Positions 1-6,758 of a DNA stretch of 62,130 bases are shown here, piece after piece. Under the pieces are notes generated by a model. It searched no databases and was not told the origin of the DNA. It saw only the letters and a list, made by a program, of their open reading frames with translations. How positions within the stretch are numbered: the stretch's first letter is position 1; each line of letters starts with the position of its first letter. A program made the translations under genes and the position numbers. Source of the stretch: Sphingomonas trueperi (GTDB lineage: Bacteria > Pseudomonadota > Alphaproteobacteria > Sphingomonadales > Sphingomonadaceae); assembly GCF_011927635.1 (NCBI RefSeq), contig NZ_JAATJB010000017.1, forward strand, positions 1 through 62,130, read 5' to 3'.

Positions 1-93
1 CCGCGACGGGTGATCCTTCTCGTGTTCCAGCACCATCCGCACCGCGCGCGTGCGAACCTCAGGCGAGAACTTGTTCGTCGTCTTGCTCGTCAT
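1..93 (-). CDS. IS3-family transposase OrfA, N-terminal 31 residues (partial)
   Basis: The reading frame starts with ATG at 93 and encodes MTSKTTNKFSPEVRTRAVRM and then VLEHEKDHPSR before the window ends. This is the typical beginning of IS3-group OrfA, the helix-turn-helix subunit that binds the inverted repeats and is normally joined to the OrfB integrase domain by programmed frameshifting. Only the start is visible, so nothing can be said about whether the element is intact. The start lies 50 bp inside the element's end, as is usual for these insertion sequences. Confidence 0.85.
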   Translation of the reverse strand, partial: MTSKTTNKFSPEVRTRAVRMVLEHEKDHPSR

Positions 94-143
94 AGGCCCT
101 TCCTCTCAGGAGTTGGGGCCTCCGACAAACCCGGCGCGGTTCA
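1..143 (-). mobile_element. End of an IS3-family insertion sequence (cut by window edge)
   Basis: Read on the minus strand, the element begins at 143 with TGAACCGCGCCGGGTTTGTC, the TGA-type terminus usual for IS3-family inverted repeats. A short leader and the start of an OrfA transposase gene follow. The sequence just outside (144 onward) is in frame with the C-terminal part of an aldo/keto reductase, so the boundary at 143/144 is well defined. The other end and any target duplication lie outside the window. The family assignment rests on the terminus and on the OrfA N-terminus. Confidence 0.85.
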
Positions 144-392
144 GTCGCTTATGTCCCCTTCTTTCCGCTCGGCGGCTTCAGCCCATTGCAATCGGCGGCA
201 CTGTCCGACGTTGCAGCCGCGCTCGACGCGACGCCGATGCAGGTGGCGCTTGCCTGGCTGCTCCAGCGATCGCCTAACATCCTGCTTATACCGGGCACGT
301 CGTCGGTGGCGCATCTCCACGAAAATTTGGCCGCGGCCTCGCTAGAGCTCCCTGCCGACGCCGTGACCCGCCTCGACGCGATCGACGGGTGA
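144..392 (+). pseudogene. Aldo/keto reductase, C-terminal remnant cut by the IS element
   Basis: An open frame with no start codon of its own runs directly out of the IS end: it begins VAYVPFFPLGGFSPLQ and ends at TGA 390-392 (83 codons including stop). AYVPFFPLGG, VALAWLLQRSPNILLIPGTS and the tail HLHENLAAASLELPADAV match the C-terminal third of NADPH-dependent aldo/keto reductases, where the PGTS segment helps bind the cofactor phosphate. The catalytic Asp-Tyr-Lys-His residues lie in the missing part. Unless transcription and translation from within the IS rescue it, this is a dead fragment. The remaining piece shows no internal stop, so the insertion may be recent. Confidence 0.88.
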
Positions 393-704
393 TCAGGCCG
401 ACCGATTGGCGAGCACCGCGTCGAGCAATCCCGGGAAGCGGCGATCGAACTCGGATCGCCGCAGGGTATTGATCATCTCGCGCCCCGCCTGGGTCGTCTC
501 GATGAGCCCCGCTGCGCGGAGCAGCTTGAGGTGATTGGACAAGGTGCTTTTGGGGATGGCTTCGCAGGGCGCGGCATCCGAACAGCGCAACCGTTCGGCG
601 GCCGCCAGCCGCGCGACCATCTCCAGCCGATTGGGATCGGCCAAGGCGTGCAGCGCCAGCTCGAGCGGAACGTCTTCCAGCCTTGGATGAGTGAAACGGG
701 CCAT
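393..704 (-). CDS. ArsR-family winged-helix transcriptional regulator
   Basis: The product has 103 residues, starting at MARFTHPRLEDVP. ALADPNRLEMVARL is the classic ArsR/HTH_5 opening, and IPKSTLSNHLKLLRAAGLIE (about residues 51-70) is the recognition helix-turn-helix, followed by the wing (TTQAGREMINTLRR). A CSDAAPCE segment contributes two cysteines, but there is no canonical ELCVCDL metal-binding motif, so metal sensing is not supported. A longer in-frame start near 860 would run into the divergent SDR gene and adds sequence with no family likeness. The gene is divergent from the SDR oxidoreductase and probably controls it and itself through the shared intergenic region. Target and ligand are unknown. 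Confidence 0.85.
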   Translation of the reverse strand: MARFTHPRLEDVPLELALHALADPNRLEMVARLAAAERLRCSDAAPCEAIPKSTLSNHLKLLRAAGLIETTQAGREMINTLRRSEFDRRFPGLLDAVLANRSA

Positions 705-835
705 GGAACCGATATAGGGTTTTCCAATCAATTTAATAGTTCGGGAATGTTGAACCGTTGAACTGGCGCGCCATATCCCGGCTGCCGACAGCGCACGACG
801 CCGTGATCGCGGGCCACATCTTATGGAGTATTTAC
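705..835. promoter_or_regulatory. Divergent control region between the ArsR regulator and the SDR gene
   Basis: This 131-bp region contains the direct repeat GTTGAAC at 749-755 and 757-763. A looser pair AGTTC (738-742) and GAACT (760-764) is placed symmetrically around it. TATTAAAT on the minus strand (738-731) is a reasonable -10 for the regulator gene, so the repeats would overlap its promoter. That fits an ArsR dimer site, but the assignment is inference. On the plus strand GGAG at 825-828 lies 7 nt before the SDR start codon. Confidence 0.45.
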
Positions 836-1570
836 ATGTCACTTCAGGACAAAAAGGCACTTGTCACCGGCGGATCGCGCGGGATCGGTGCGGCGATCGC
901 CAAGCGGCTGGCAGCCGACGGCGCGGCGGTTGCGATCACCTATGCCGGCAACAAGGCGGCGGCGGACGCCACCGTGGCGGCGATCGAAAGCGCTGGTGGC
1001 ACCGCCTTCGCCTTCCAGGCCAATGCCGGGGATCCGAGCTCGCAGCGCGGCGGTATCGAACAGGCGGCCGCGGCGCTGGGTGGGATCGACATTCTCGTCC
1101 ACAATGCGGGCGTGGCGGAGTTCTCGCCCGTCGCCGACGACACCGACGAAACCTATGATCGCCAATTCGCCGTCAACGTGAAGGGCCTGCATGTCGGCAC
1201 GCGCGCGGCGCTGCCGCACCTTCGCGACGGCGGGCGGATCATCCTGATCGGCAGCATCTCGGGCGAGATGGCCTTCCCCGCGACCACGGTCTATAGCGCA
1301 ACCAAAGCAGCGGTTGCGGCACTGGCTCGCGGCTGGGCGAAGGACCTCGCGGCCCGCAACATCCTGGTCAATACCGTTCAGCCGGGGCCGATCGATACCG
1401 ACATGAACCCGGCCGACAGCGAGTTTGCGGGGCAGGTCCTGGGCGCCATCCCGCTCGGGCGCTATGGCAAAGTCGAGGAGATCGCGGGTGCGGTCGCGTT
1501 CCTCGCCGGACCGGACGCCAGCTACATCACCGGCACGACGCTCAACATCGATGGCGGCGCGACGGCGTAA
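836..1570 (+). CDS. Short-chain dehydrogenase/reductase (SDR, classical)
   Basis: The product has 244 residues. KKALVTGGSRGIGAAIAKRL gives the TGxxxGxG NAD(P)-binding motif at the N-terminus; VHNAG is the central NNAG-type element. The catalytic Ser (GSISGEM) and YSATK (Tyr-x-x-x-Lys) are present, and the C-terminus ends ITGTTLNIDGGATA, as in FabG-like 3-oxoacyl reductases and related alcohol dehydrogenases. The start is the ATG with GGAG 7 nt upstream; an upstream in-frame extension lacks a ribosome site. The basic GGSRG region suggests NADPH preference. Substrate is not predictable. It is divergent from an ArsR regulator, which suggests inducible expression. Confidence 0.92.
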   Translation: MSLQDKKALVTGGSRGIGAAIAKRLAADGAAVAITYAGNKAAADATVAAIESAGGTAFAFQANAGDPSSQRGGIEQAAAALGGIDILVHNAGVAEFSPVADDTDETYDRQFAVNVKGLHVGTRAALPHLRDGGRIILIGSISGEMAFPATTVYSATKAAVAALARGWAKDLAARNILVNTVQPGPIDTDMNPADSEFAGQVLGAIPLGRYGKVEEIAGAVAFLAGPDASYITGTTLNIDGGATA

Positions 1571-1587
1571 GACGACGCCTCCGCCGG

Positions 1588-2484
1588 TCAGGGCTGGTCG
1601 TCTAGATAGGCGGCCAGCTCTTCCGGCGTTCCGTTGGGGAAAGCCTCGCGCAGCACGTCGAGAAACGCTGACACTCTGGCGCTTAGCAGGCGGCGCGATG
1701 GGTATAGCGCCCACAAGGCGATGTCCGAACCCGTCACATCGCCCCACCATGTCAGCCGCTTCGCGGCAATATCGCGGCTGACCAACGATAGCGGCAGCCG
1801 CGCCGCCCCGCCCCCTGCCCGGACCGCATCCCGGATCATCACCAACGACGACAGCCGCAGCACCGGATCGATCGCGATCTCGCGGGCGCCGTCCGTGCCC
1901 GAGACCGTCCAGTTCCACGCCGGATCATCGCCGCGGACCACAGCGGGAACCGCGCCGCCTTCCGGCAGCGACAATTGCGCGCTCGTCACCACCACCAGCC
2001 GATCGTGCAGGAACGGCCGACCGACCAGCGCATCGTCGGCAGCCGGATCGACGCGGATCACCAGATCATAGCCCTCCTCGATCATGTCCACCGCGCGATC
2101 GTCGGCGGTGACCTCCAGCCGGACCTCGGGGTATCGCCGCGCGAAACCCGCTGCCAGCCGCCCCATCGCCGTCTGCGAGAAGAGCAGCGGCGCGCTGATC
2201 CGCAGCCGCCCCCGCACGCGCGCGCTGCCCTGCGCGATGGCGGCGGTCGTCTCCTCCAGCTCGGCCAGCAGCGCGCCGGCGCGCTCGAACAATGCCCGCC
2301 CCTCCTCGGTCAGCTTGAGGTCGCGTTGCCCCCGCTCCAAAAGCCGAAGATCGAGCGTCGCCTCCAAATTGGAGACGCGGCGGGAGAGCGTCGCCTTGGG
2401 TCTGCGGGTGGCCCGCGCCGCTTTGCCGAAGCCGCCATGGCGCGCGACCAGCGTGAAATCGGCAAGAGCAAGAAGATCCATCAT
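1588..2484 (-). CDS. LysR-family transcriptional regulator
   Basis: The product has 298 residues. The N-terminal winged helix-turn-helix is clear: LLALADFTLVARHGGFGKAA, then RRPKATLSRRVSNLEATLDL and RLLERGQRDLKLTEEGRALF. A LysR substrate-binding domain follows (about residues 90-295), including GRLRISAPLLFSQTAMGRLA. Two adjacent Met codons (2482-2484 and 2479-2481) are possible starts. It is convergent with the SDR gene at its 3' end and divergent from an NmrA-like oxidoreductase at its 5' end, so by LysR custom it probably regulates the latter. The effector is unknown. Confidence 0.9.
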   Translation of the reverse strand: MMDLLALADFTLVARHGGFGKAARATRRPKATLSRRVSNLEATLDLRLLERGQRDLKLTEEGRALFERAGALLAELEETTAAIAQGSARVRGRLRISAPLLFSQTAMGRLAAGFARRYPEVRLEVTADDRAVDMIEEGYDLVIRVDPAADDALVGRPFLHDRLVVVTSAQLSLPEGGAVPAVVRGDDPAWNWTVSGTDGAREIAIDPVLRLSSLVMIRDAVRAGGGAARLPLSLVSRDIAAKRLTWWGDVTGSDIALWALYPSRRLLSARVSAFLDVLREAFPNGTPEELAAYLDDQP

Positions 2485-2582
2485 GTTCCACCAGTGAGAC
2501 GGTTCGTCCAGAATACGCGTCTATTTGCGCACTCATGGATCACGCATCTTTGTCGGGTCAGCAAGACCCAAGGAGAAATTCC

Positions 2583-3449
2583 ATGACCATTCTCGTAACC
2601 GGTGCCACTGGCCGTGTCGGCCGCCAGGTCGTCGACCAGCTCATTGCCCGCGATGCCAATGTCCGCGTTCTCACCCGCGACCCTACCAAGACCACCTTTC
2701 CGGCCGGCGTCGAGGTCGCGCAGGGCGACCTGCTGGACATCGATGCCATGCGCGCCGCGTTCGCGGGCGTCCGCACGCTGTTCCTCCTGAACGCGGTGAC
2801 GGGCGACGAATTCACCCAGGCGCTCATCACGCTCAATCTTGCCCGCGAGGCCGGGGTGGACCGGATCGTCTACCTGTCGGTCTTCGACGCCGACGGGGCG
2901 GTCAACGTTCCGCACTTCGCGGTTAAGTCGGGCGCCGAGCGGATGCTGGCGGCGATGGATTTCGGCGCGACGATCCTGCGGCCGACCTATTTCATCGACA
3001 ACGAAGCGATGGTGAAGGACGTCATCCTCCAACACGGCGTCTACCCGATGCCGATCGGCAGCAAGGGCGTCACCATGGTGGATACCCGCGACATTGCGGA
3101 GGTCGCCGCGCTCGAACTGCTGCGCCGCGACCGCGCGCCCGAGAAGCTGCCGATCGAGACGATCAACTTGGTCGGTCCCGAGACGCTCACGGGCGAAAGC
3201 GTCGCGGCGATCTGGTCCGACGTGCTGGGCCGTCCAGTCGTCTATGGCGGTGATGACCCCAACGGGTTCGAGCAGAATATGGCGACCTTCCTGCCGCGCT
3301 GGACCGCCTATGAAATGCGCCTGATGGCGGAGCGCTATGTCAGCGACGGCATGATCCCGGACGATGGGGATCGCGAACGCCTGACCGCGATGCTCGGCCG
3401 CCCGCTGCATGGCTATCGGGAAACCGCTGCGACGTTGGCGGGCGCCTGA
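2583..3449 (+). CDS. NmrA/NAD(P)H-binding atypical SDR family protein
   Basis: The product has 288 residues. MTILVTGATGRVGRQVVDQL carries the GxTGxxG dinucleotide-binding motif of atypical SDRs; NVRVLTRDP fits the NADP-phosphate-binding strand; HFAVKSGAERMLAAM and the ILRPTYFIDN segment are typical of NmrA/QOR2-like quinone reductases and NAD(P)-sensing proteins. The start at 2583 has AAGGAGA 8 nt upstream, which favours it over an in-frame ATG at 2535. It is probably controlled by the divergent LysR gene. The substrate (quinone, aldehyde, or a regulatory role) cannot be decided from sequence. Confidence 0.88.
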   Translation: MTILVTGATGRVGRQVVDQLIARDANVRVLTRDPTKTTFPAGVEVAQGDLLDIDAMRAAFAGVRTLFLLNAVTGDEFTQALITLNLAREAGVDRIVYLSVFDADGAVNVPHFAVKSGAERMLAAMDFGATILRPTYFIDNEAMVKDVILQHGVYPMPIGSKGVTMVDTRDIAEVAALELLRRDRAPEKLPIETINLVGPETLTGESVAAIWSDVLGRPVVYGGDDPNGFEQNMATFLPRWTAYEMRLMAERYVSDGMIPDDGDRERLTAMLGRPLHGYRETAATLAGA

Positions 3450-3873
3450 ATAACACTGGGAGATGCCAGTCCCGGATCGCGTATCCGGCGACTGGCACGC
3501 TTCGGCAGTTCGCTGTCCGTCGGGGGCGGAGGCCTTCGGCGTCCAAGACATCCCGCAGGTGTGCGCCTAAGCCGCTGCAAATCGTTCGCCACCACTGCAT
3601 TGTGCCTGTTGAGCGGCAGCATTTGGCAGAAGCTGTCGCTGGAAGCACGGGTGGCGGACGACGCAAGCTGGTCGGCAGCTGACGAACGATCGTGGGACAT
3701 CTCCGACGGTCGTAGTTGCCCAACCCGATCGCGTTTGTGCTTCGAACCCGATTTACGAAAAGGGGAGTGGGGCCTGACCCCTGGGGCTCAATTTTTGCTG
3801 CAGTGCGGTAAGTACTTATTTTAAGAATCGTATTTCGATCGGTTGGTTTCCCTTCACCACGATTAGGCGGACT
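3450..3873. other. 424-bp gene-free stretch between the NmrA-like gene and the integrase
   Basis: No reading frame here has a ribosome site plus a recognisable product. A strong imperfect hairpin at 3464-3497 (arms TGCCAGTC/GACTGGCA continuing into CCGGAT/ATCCGG) follows the NmrA-like gene and may stabilise or end its transcript, although no T-run follows. At 3798-3808 lies CTGCAGTGCGG, a motif that recurs upstream of galU and ugd-like genes in this window. Base composition drops toward the integrase. The stretch may be an eroded end of the integrated element, but no copy of the tRNA-Leu 3' end was found in it. Confidence 0.5.
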
Positions 3874-5091
3874 TCATCTGCGCTTCTTGAAGCTCGCCTT
3901 TATCACGGTGCCTCCAACCCGCAGTTGGTCGAGATAGTCCGACCACCACTGCGCCATGCGAACGCGTTCCTCCCAATGCGCGCCACGATGATATGCTGCC
4001 CGAACGCGATCCCTTTCACCATGCGCCAACGCGCGCTCGATTGCGTCAGGGTGCCAGAGGCCAGACTCGTTGAGCAGCGTGCTGGCCATCGCGCGAAAGC
4101 CATGGCTGGTCATTTCATCATGGTCGAAGCCCAGCCGTCGGAGCGCAACATTCATCGTGTTGTCAGAAATCGGACGCTGCGTGGTGTAGAGCGCGGGGAA
4201 CAGATATTCGCTCGTTCGTGGAAGCGAACGCAACTCCTGCAAAAGATATATCACCTGACGCGATAGCGGCACGGCATGCGGCTGCTTCATCTTCATGCGC
4301 TCGGGCGGCACCCGCCAGACCTTGGCGACGAAGTCGATCTCGTTCCACTTAGCCTGCCGCAGTTCGCCCGGCCGGAGGAAGACGTGCGGCGCGATGCGCA
4401 GGGCATAAAGCGTTTCCGGTCGCCCTTTATAGTCCTCAATGGCCCGAAGCAGTTCCCCTACTTTCTTCGACTCGACAATAGCGGCGTGATGCTTCACGCG
4501 TGGGACGATCAGTGCGCCGCGAGAGATTTCGGCTGGATTTCGCTCGGTGCGTAACGTCGCGAAGCCGTAGCGAAACACGCGACCGGCGAAGGATCGTAGG
4601 CGAACCGCGGTCTCGTGGTGCCCCTTTCGTTCGACACGCTTCAGCGTGTCCAGCAACTCGTGCGGGGTGATCTCCGTGATCGGCCGCTTGGCGATTCCGC
4701 TCAGCAGTTCCAGAAACCAACGCGCCTTCTTCAGCGTAGCGGCGGATTTCCCCTCTCGCTCCATCTTCTCAATATATTCGCCGGCAACCAGCCCGAAGGT
4801 GGTCTTAGCCGAGTGCTCTGCCTCGAGGCGCTTCAGCCGTTTGGCCTCGACCGGGTCAAAGCCATCCGTGAGCTCAGAACGGGCCTCGTCGCGCTTCCGC
4901 CGAGCCTGTTGAAGCGTCACTTGAGGAAAGCTCCCGAGCGAAAGCTTCCGCTCGATCCCAAAAACCTTGTAGCGAAAGCGCCAAAGCAACGCCCCTGATG
5001 GCTGGACCAAGAGATAGAGGCCGTCGCCATCCGAAACCTTGAACGGGCGATCGCGGGGCTTCAGCGCACGGATTTCAAGGACGGTTAGCAT
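3874..5091 (-). CDS. Tyrosine recombinase, P4-type integrase (DUF4102 N-terminus)
   Basis: The product has 405 residues from the ATG at 5091; a longer frame to 5178 is possible but adds atypical sequence. The N-terminal segment LTVLEIRALKPRDRPFKVSD and DGDGLYLLVQPSGALLWRF is the arm-binding DUF4102 domain of P4-like integrases. The catalytic residues are visible: Arg in FLRPGELRQAKW, His-x-x-Arg in TSHGFRAMAST, His in ALAHGERD and the nucleophile Tyr in AAYHRGAHW. Such enzymes insert islands at tRNA 3' ends, and here the gene starts about 150 bp from the 3' end of tRNA-Leu, the standard arrangement. No excisionase or cargo with island hallmarks is recognisable. Confidence 0.93.
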   Translation of the reverse strand: MLTVLEIRALKPRDRPFKVSDGDGLYLLVQPSGALLWRFRYKVFGIERKLSLGSFPQVTLQQARRKRDEARSELTDGFDPVEAKRLKRLEAEHSAKTTFGLVAGEYIEKMEREGKSAATLKKARWFLELLSGIAKRPITEITPHELLDTLKRVERKGHHETAVRLRSFAGRVFRYGFATLRTERNPAEISRGALIVPRVKHHAAIVESKKVGELLRAIEDYKGRPETLYALRIAPHVFLRPGELRQAKWNEIDFVAKVWRVPPERMKMKQPHAVPLSRQVIYLLQELRSLPRTSEYLFPALYTTQRPISDNTMNVALRRLGFDHDEMTSHGFRAMASTLLNESGLWHPDAIERALAHGERDRVRAAYHRGAHWEERVRMAQWWSDYLDQLRVGGTVIKASFKKRR

Positions 5092-5092
5092 G

Positions 5093-5141
5093 GTGGGCCA
5101 CGACTCCTGCGAGGCCCGTGGTCCACCGATTCGTGGCCCAC
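5093..5141. repeat. Three GTGG-CCAC repeats in the integrase 5' region
   Basis: GTGGGCCACGA at 5093-5103 and its exact inverse TCGTGGCCCAC at 5131-5141 form an 11-bp inverted repeat. A third copy, CGTGGTCCAC, lies between them at 5117-5126. They sit immediately 5' of the chosen integrase start, between it and the tRNA. They could be arm-type integrase sites or an operator that limits integrase expression; sequence alone does not decide. If the longer integrase start at 5178 were used, they would be coding. Confidence 0.5.
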
Positions 5142-5242
5142 TTTTTGCGGGCCTTAGCGGAACAAAATGAGAAACCACGGGACTGTCAACAGCGATTTTA
5201 TCGCAGTTTTCCGTGGATTTCTACAATGTTCTCAATATGTAC

Positions 5243-5327
5243 TGGTGCCCCTGGCCGGACTCGAACCAGCATGCCTTTCGGCGTTCGATTTTGAGTCGAA
5301 TGCGTCTACCAATTTCGCCACAGGGGC
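5243..5327 (-). tRNA. tRNA-Leu (anticodon CAA)
   Basis: The gene spans 85 nt including an encoded CCA (complement of TGG at 5243-5245). The acceptor arms GCCCCTG and CAGGGGC pair fully. The D-arm contains AAATTGGTAGAC, the anticodon arm is TTCGA-CTCAAAA-TCGAA giving anticodon CAA, a class II variable arm follows, and the T-arm contains GGTTCGAGTCC. It reads UUG. The integrase gene lies downstream of its 3' end, making this tRNA the likely attachment site; the tRNA itself is intact. Confidence 0.96.
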
Positions 5328-5377
5328 AGCGAAGGATGCGCAGGGCTAGACGAAGCTTCGCCGCGCTGCAACCCGCT

Positions 5378-6217
5378 TCACGTCTCCTCGCGCACCTGGG
5401 CGTGCGCCAGCAATGCGAACAGCACCGATCCGCCGAGGATGTTGCCGAACAGCGCCGGCGCCAGGAAGCCGCCCAGCACCCAGCCGAGGCTCGCCTCGCC
5501 CGCCAGCCACAGCATCCACGCCTCCACGGCGCCCGCCACGACATGCGCGAACTCGCCGAGCGAGATGAAATAGGTGCAGAACACCAGCACGAAGAATTCC
5601 TGCCGCCGCGCGCCGGGCAGCGACCACGCGATCCCCGCCATCAGGAAGCCCGCCGGCACCGCCGCGCGCACCGCATCCCAGCCGGAAAGCTCGAGCAGGC
5701 TGCGCGAGGTGTCGAGCATCGCCTTGGTGCTTGCCTCGGTTCCCACCCAGCCTTCCGTCGCGAGCCAGGCGATCAGGAACGTGCCGACGAGATTGGCCGC
5801 CAGCACCAGCCCCCAGAGCCGGCCGAGCCGTGTGACGTTGCGGAAGGTAGGGCTCGCCGCGACGGGAATCACGGCGGAGAGCGTACTTTCGGTGAACAGC
5901 TGCAGCCGGCCGAGCACGACGATCACGAAGCCCAGACAATAGCCGATGCTCGAAACCGGCAGCCGCCATTCGGTATCGGGCAGGTGACTCTCGATCAGCC
6001 CGCGCCCGAGCACCGAGGCCGCCATCGCGACGCCGGCGACCACGCCGGAGAAGAACAGCGAACTCGCCGGCCGGTCGAGTTCCTCGTCGCCCTGGCGGCG
6101 AATGACCTCGTGGATGACGCGCGAGGACGCGGCCTCGCGTTCCTGGACTTCCTCCTCCTCGTCGGGGGGAAGATCGGGCTCTTCGCCTTCGGGCGCTTCG
6201 TTTCGGGGCTGTTGCAC
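5378..6217 (-). CDS. Formate/nitrite transporter (FNT) family channel, YfdC-like
   Basis: The product has 279 residues from a GTG start. The acidic N-terminal tail (about residues 1-50, rich in Glu/Asp: EGEEPDLPPDEEEEVQERE) is cytosolic, followed by six hydrophobic segments typical of the FNT pentameric channel fold. Conserved-looking elements include LGRLQLFTESTL and the C-terminal GNILGGSVLFALLAHAQV. The long charged N-terminus and the ESTL motif are closer to E. coli YfdC than to FocA or NirC, so formate or nitrite transport should not be assumed. It is transcribed away from the small zinc-protein gene. Confidence 0.88.
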   Translation of the reverse strand: MQQPRNEAPEGEEPDLPPDEEEEVQEREAASSRVIHEVIRRQGDEELDRPASSLFFSGVVAGVAMAASVLGRGLIESHLPDTEWRLPVSSIGYCLGFVIVVLGRLQLFTESTLSAVIPVAASPTFRNVTRLGRLWGLVLAANLVGTFLIAWLATEGWVGTEASTKAMLDTSRSLLELSGWDAVRAAVPAGFLMAGIAWSLPGARRQEFFVLVFCTYFISLGEFAHVVAGAVEAWMLWLAGEASLGWVLGGFLAPALFGNILGGSVLFALLAHAQVREET

Positions 6218-6303
6218 CTGCGCTCAACGTCGATGTCGGCGGGAGGTTGCTGCCGGTCGTGCCGAAGGAGAGGAATGGCTGGAAGTGGGTGGGAAGCGGA
6301 CAG

Positions 6304-6567
6304 TCACCTAAACCACACATCATGCATGGCGCGGAGAAAGTTGGGATCAGCGACGGGGAACCCGGACGCGGAGCCAATGACTGAATCAATGCCGCAATTG
6401 GGGCAAAGGGCGGTCCCGCTTTCATCCTCGACCCACTCTTCCACATCGCTGACCGCGAAAGTTTTTGCACAGAAGAAGCAGCCGCAAACATCGCTGCGCT
6501 CTAGATCTGTTCGGTGGTTGGTGGAATGGTGGTGAGCGGCATCGAGCGTGGTGCGTAGAAAGTCCAT
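6304..6567 (-). CDS. Small zinc-ribbon-like cytoplasmic protein
   Basis: The product has 87 residues from the ATG at 6567. Two cysteine pairs, DVCGCFFC and ALCPNCGIDSVIG, have the spacing of a zinc ribbon. The tail SGFPVADPNFLRAMHDVWF is shared, from memory, with a widespread family of uncharacterised cytoplasmic proteins. A 21-codon upstream extension (to 6630) is open but unlike the family. No ribosome site stands out. Function is unknown. Confidence 0.7.
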   Translation of the reverse strand: MDFLRTTLDAAHHHSTNHRTDLERSDVCGCFFCAKTFAVSDVEEWVEDESGTALCPNCGIDSVIGSASGFPVADPNFLRAMHDVWFR

Positions 6568-6622
6568 GAAAGCAGTGTGGGCGGCATCGGGAGCGTCCGC
6601 AACTGGGGCGGACGCTGCCGCG

Positions 6623-6751
6623 CTACGCAAGCCATGCGAGCAGCGCGCAGGCTATAGTGCCTGCTCCCATGATCCGCAGCCACAGCTTCCATGTCCCGCG
6701 ATCCGGTCCGCCGATGGCGCCGAGATATTCCAGGATCGCCTCGATCAGCAT
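6623..6751 (-). CDS. Possible 42-residue single-pass membrane protein
   Basis: MLIEAILEYLGAIGG begins at 6751, 7 bp after the stop codon of the YifB-like gene, and the C-terminus IMGAGTIACALLAWLA is a plausible membrane helix with a charged stretch (DRGTWKLWLR) before it. The close spacing would suit a coupled small gene. The ribosome site is weak and no family was recognised, so it may be a chance frame. Confidence 0.35.
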   Translation of the reverse strand: MLIEAILEYLGAIGGPDRGTWKLWLRIMGAGTIACALLAWLA

Positions 6752-6758
6752 GGCCCGC

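Noticed and set aside
839..1918. 359-codon minus-strand frame over the SDR and LysR genes
   Set aside because: Antisense to a motif-complete SDR; no ribosome site or recognisable product.
3561..3824. 87-codon frame in the gap before the integrase
   Set aside because: No ribosome site, no family likeness and unusual composition; treated as non-coding.
3450..3873. attR copy of the tRNA-Leu 3' end
   Set aside because: No stretch matching the last 20 or more bases of the tRNA was found here or in 1-3450.
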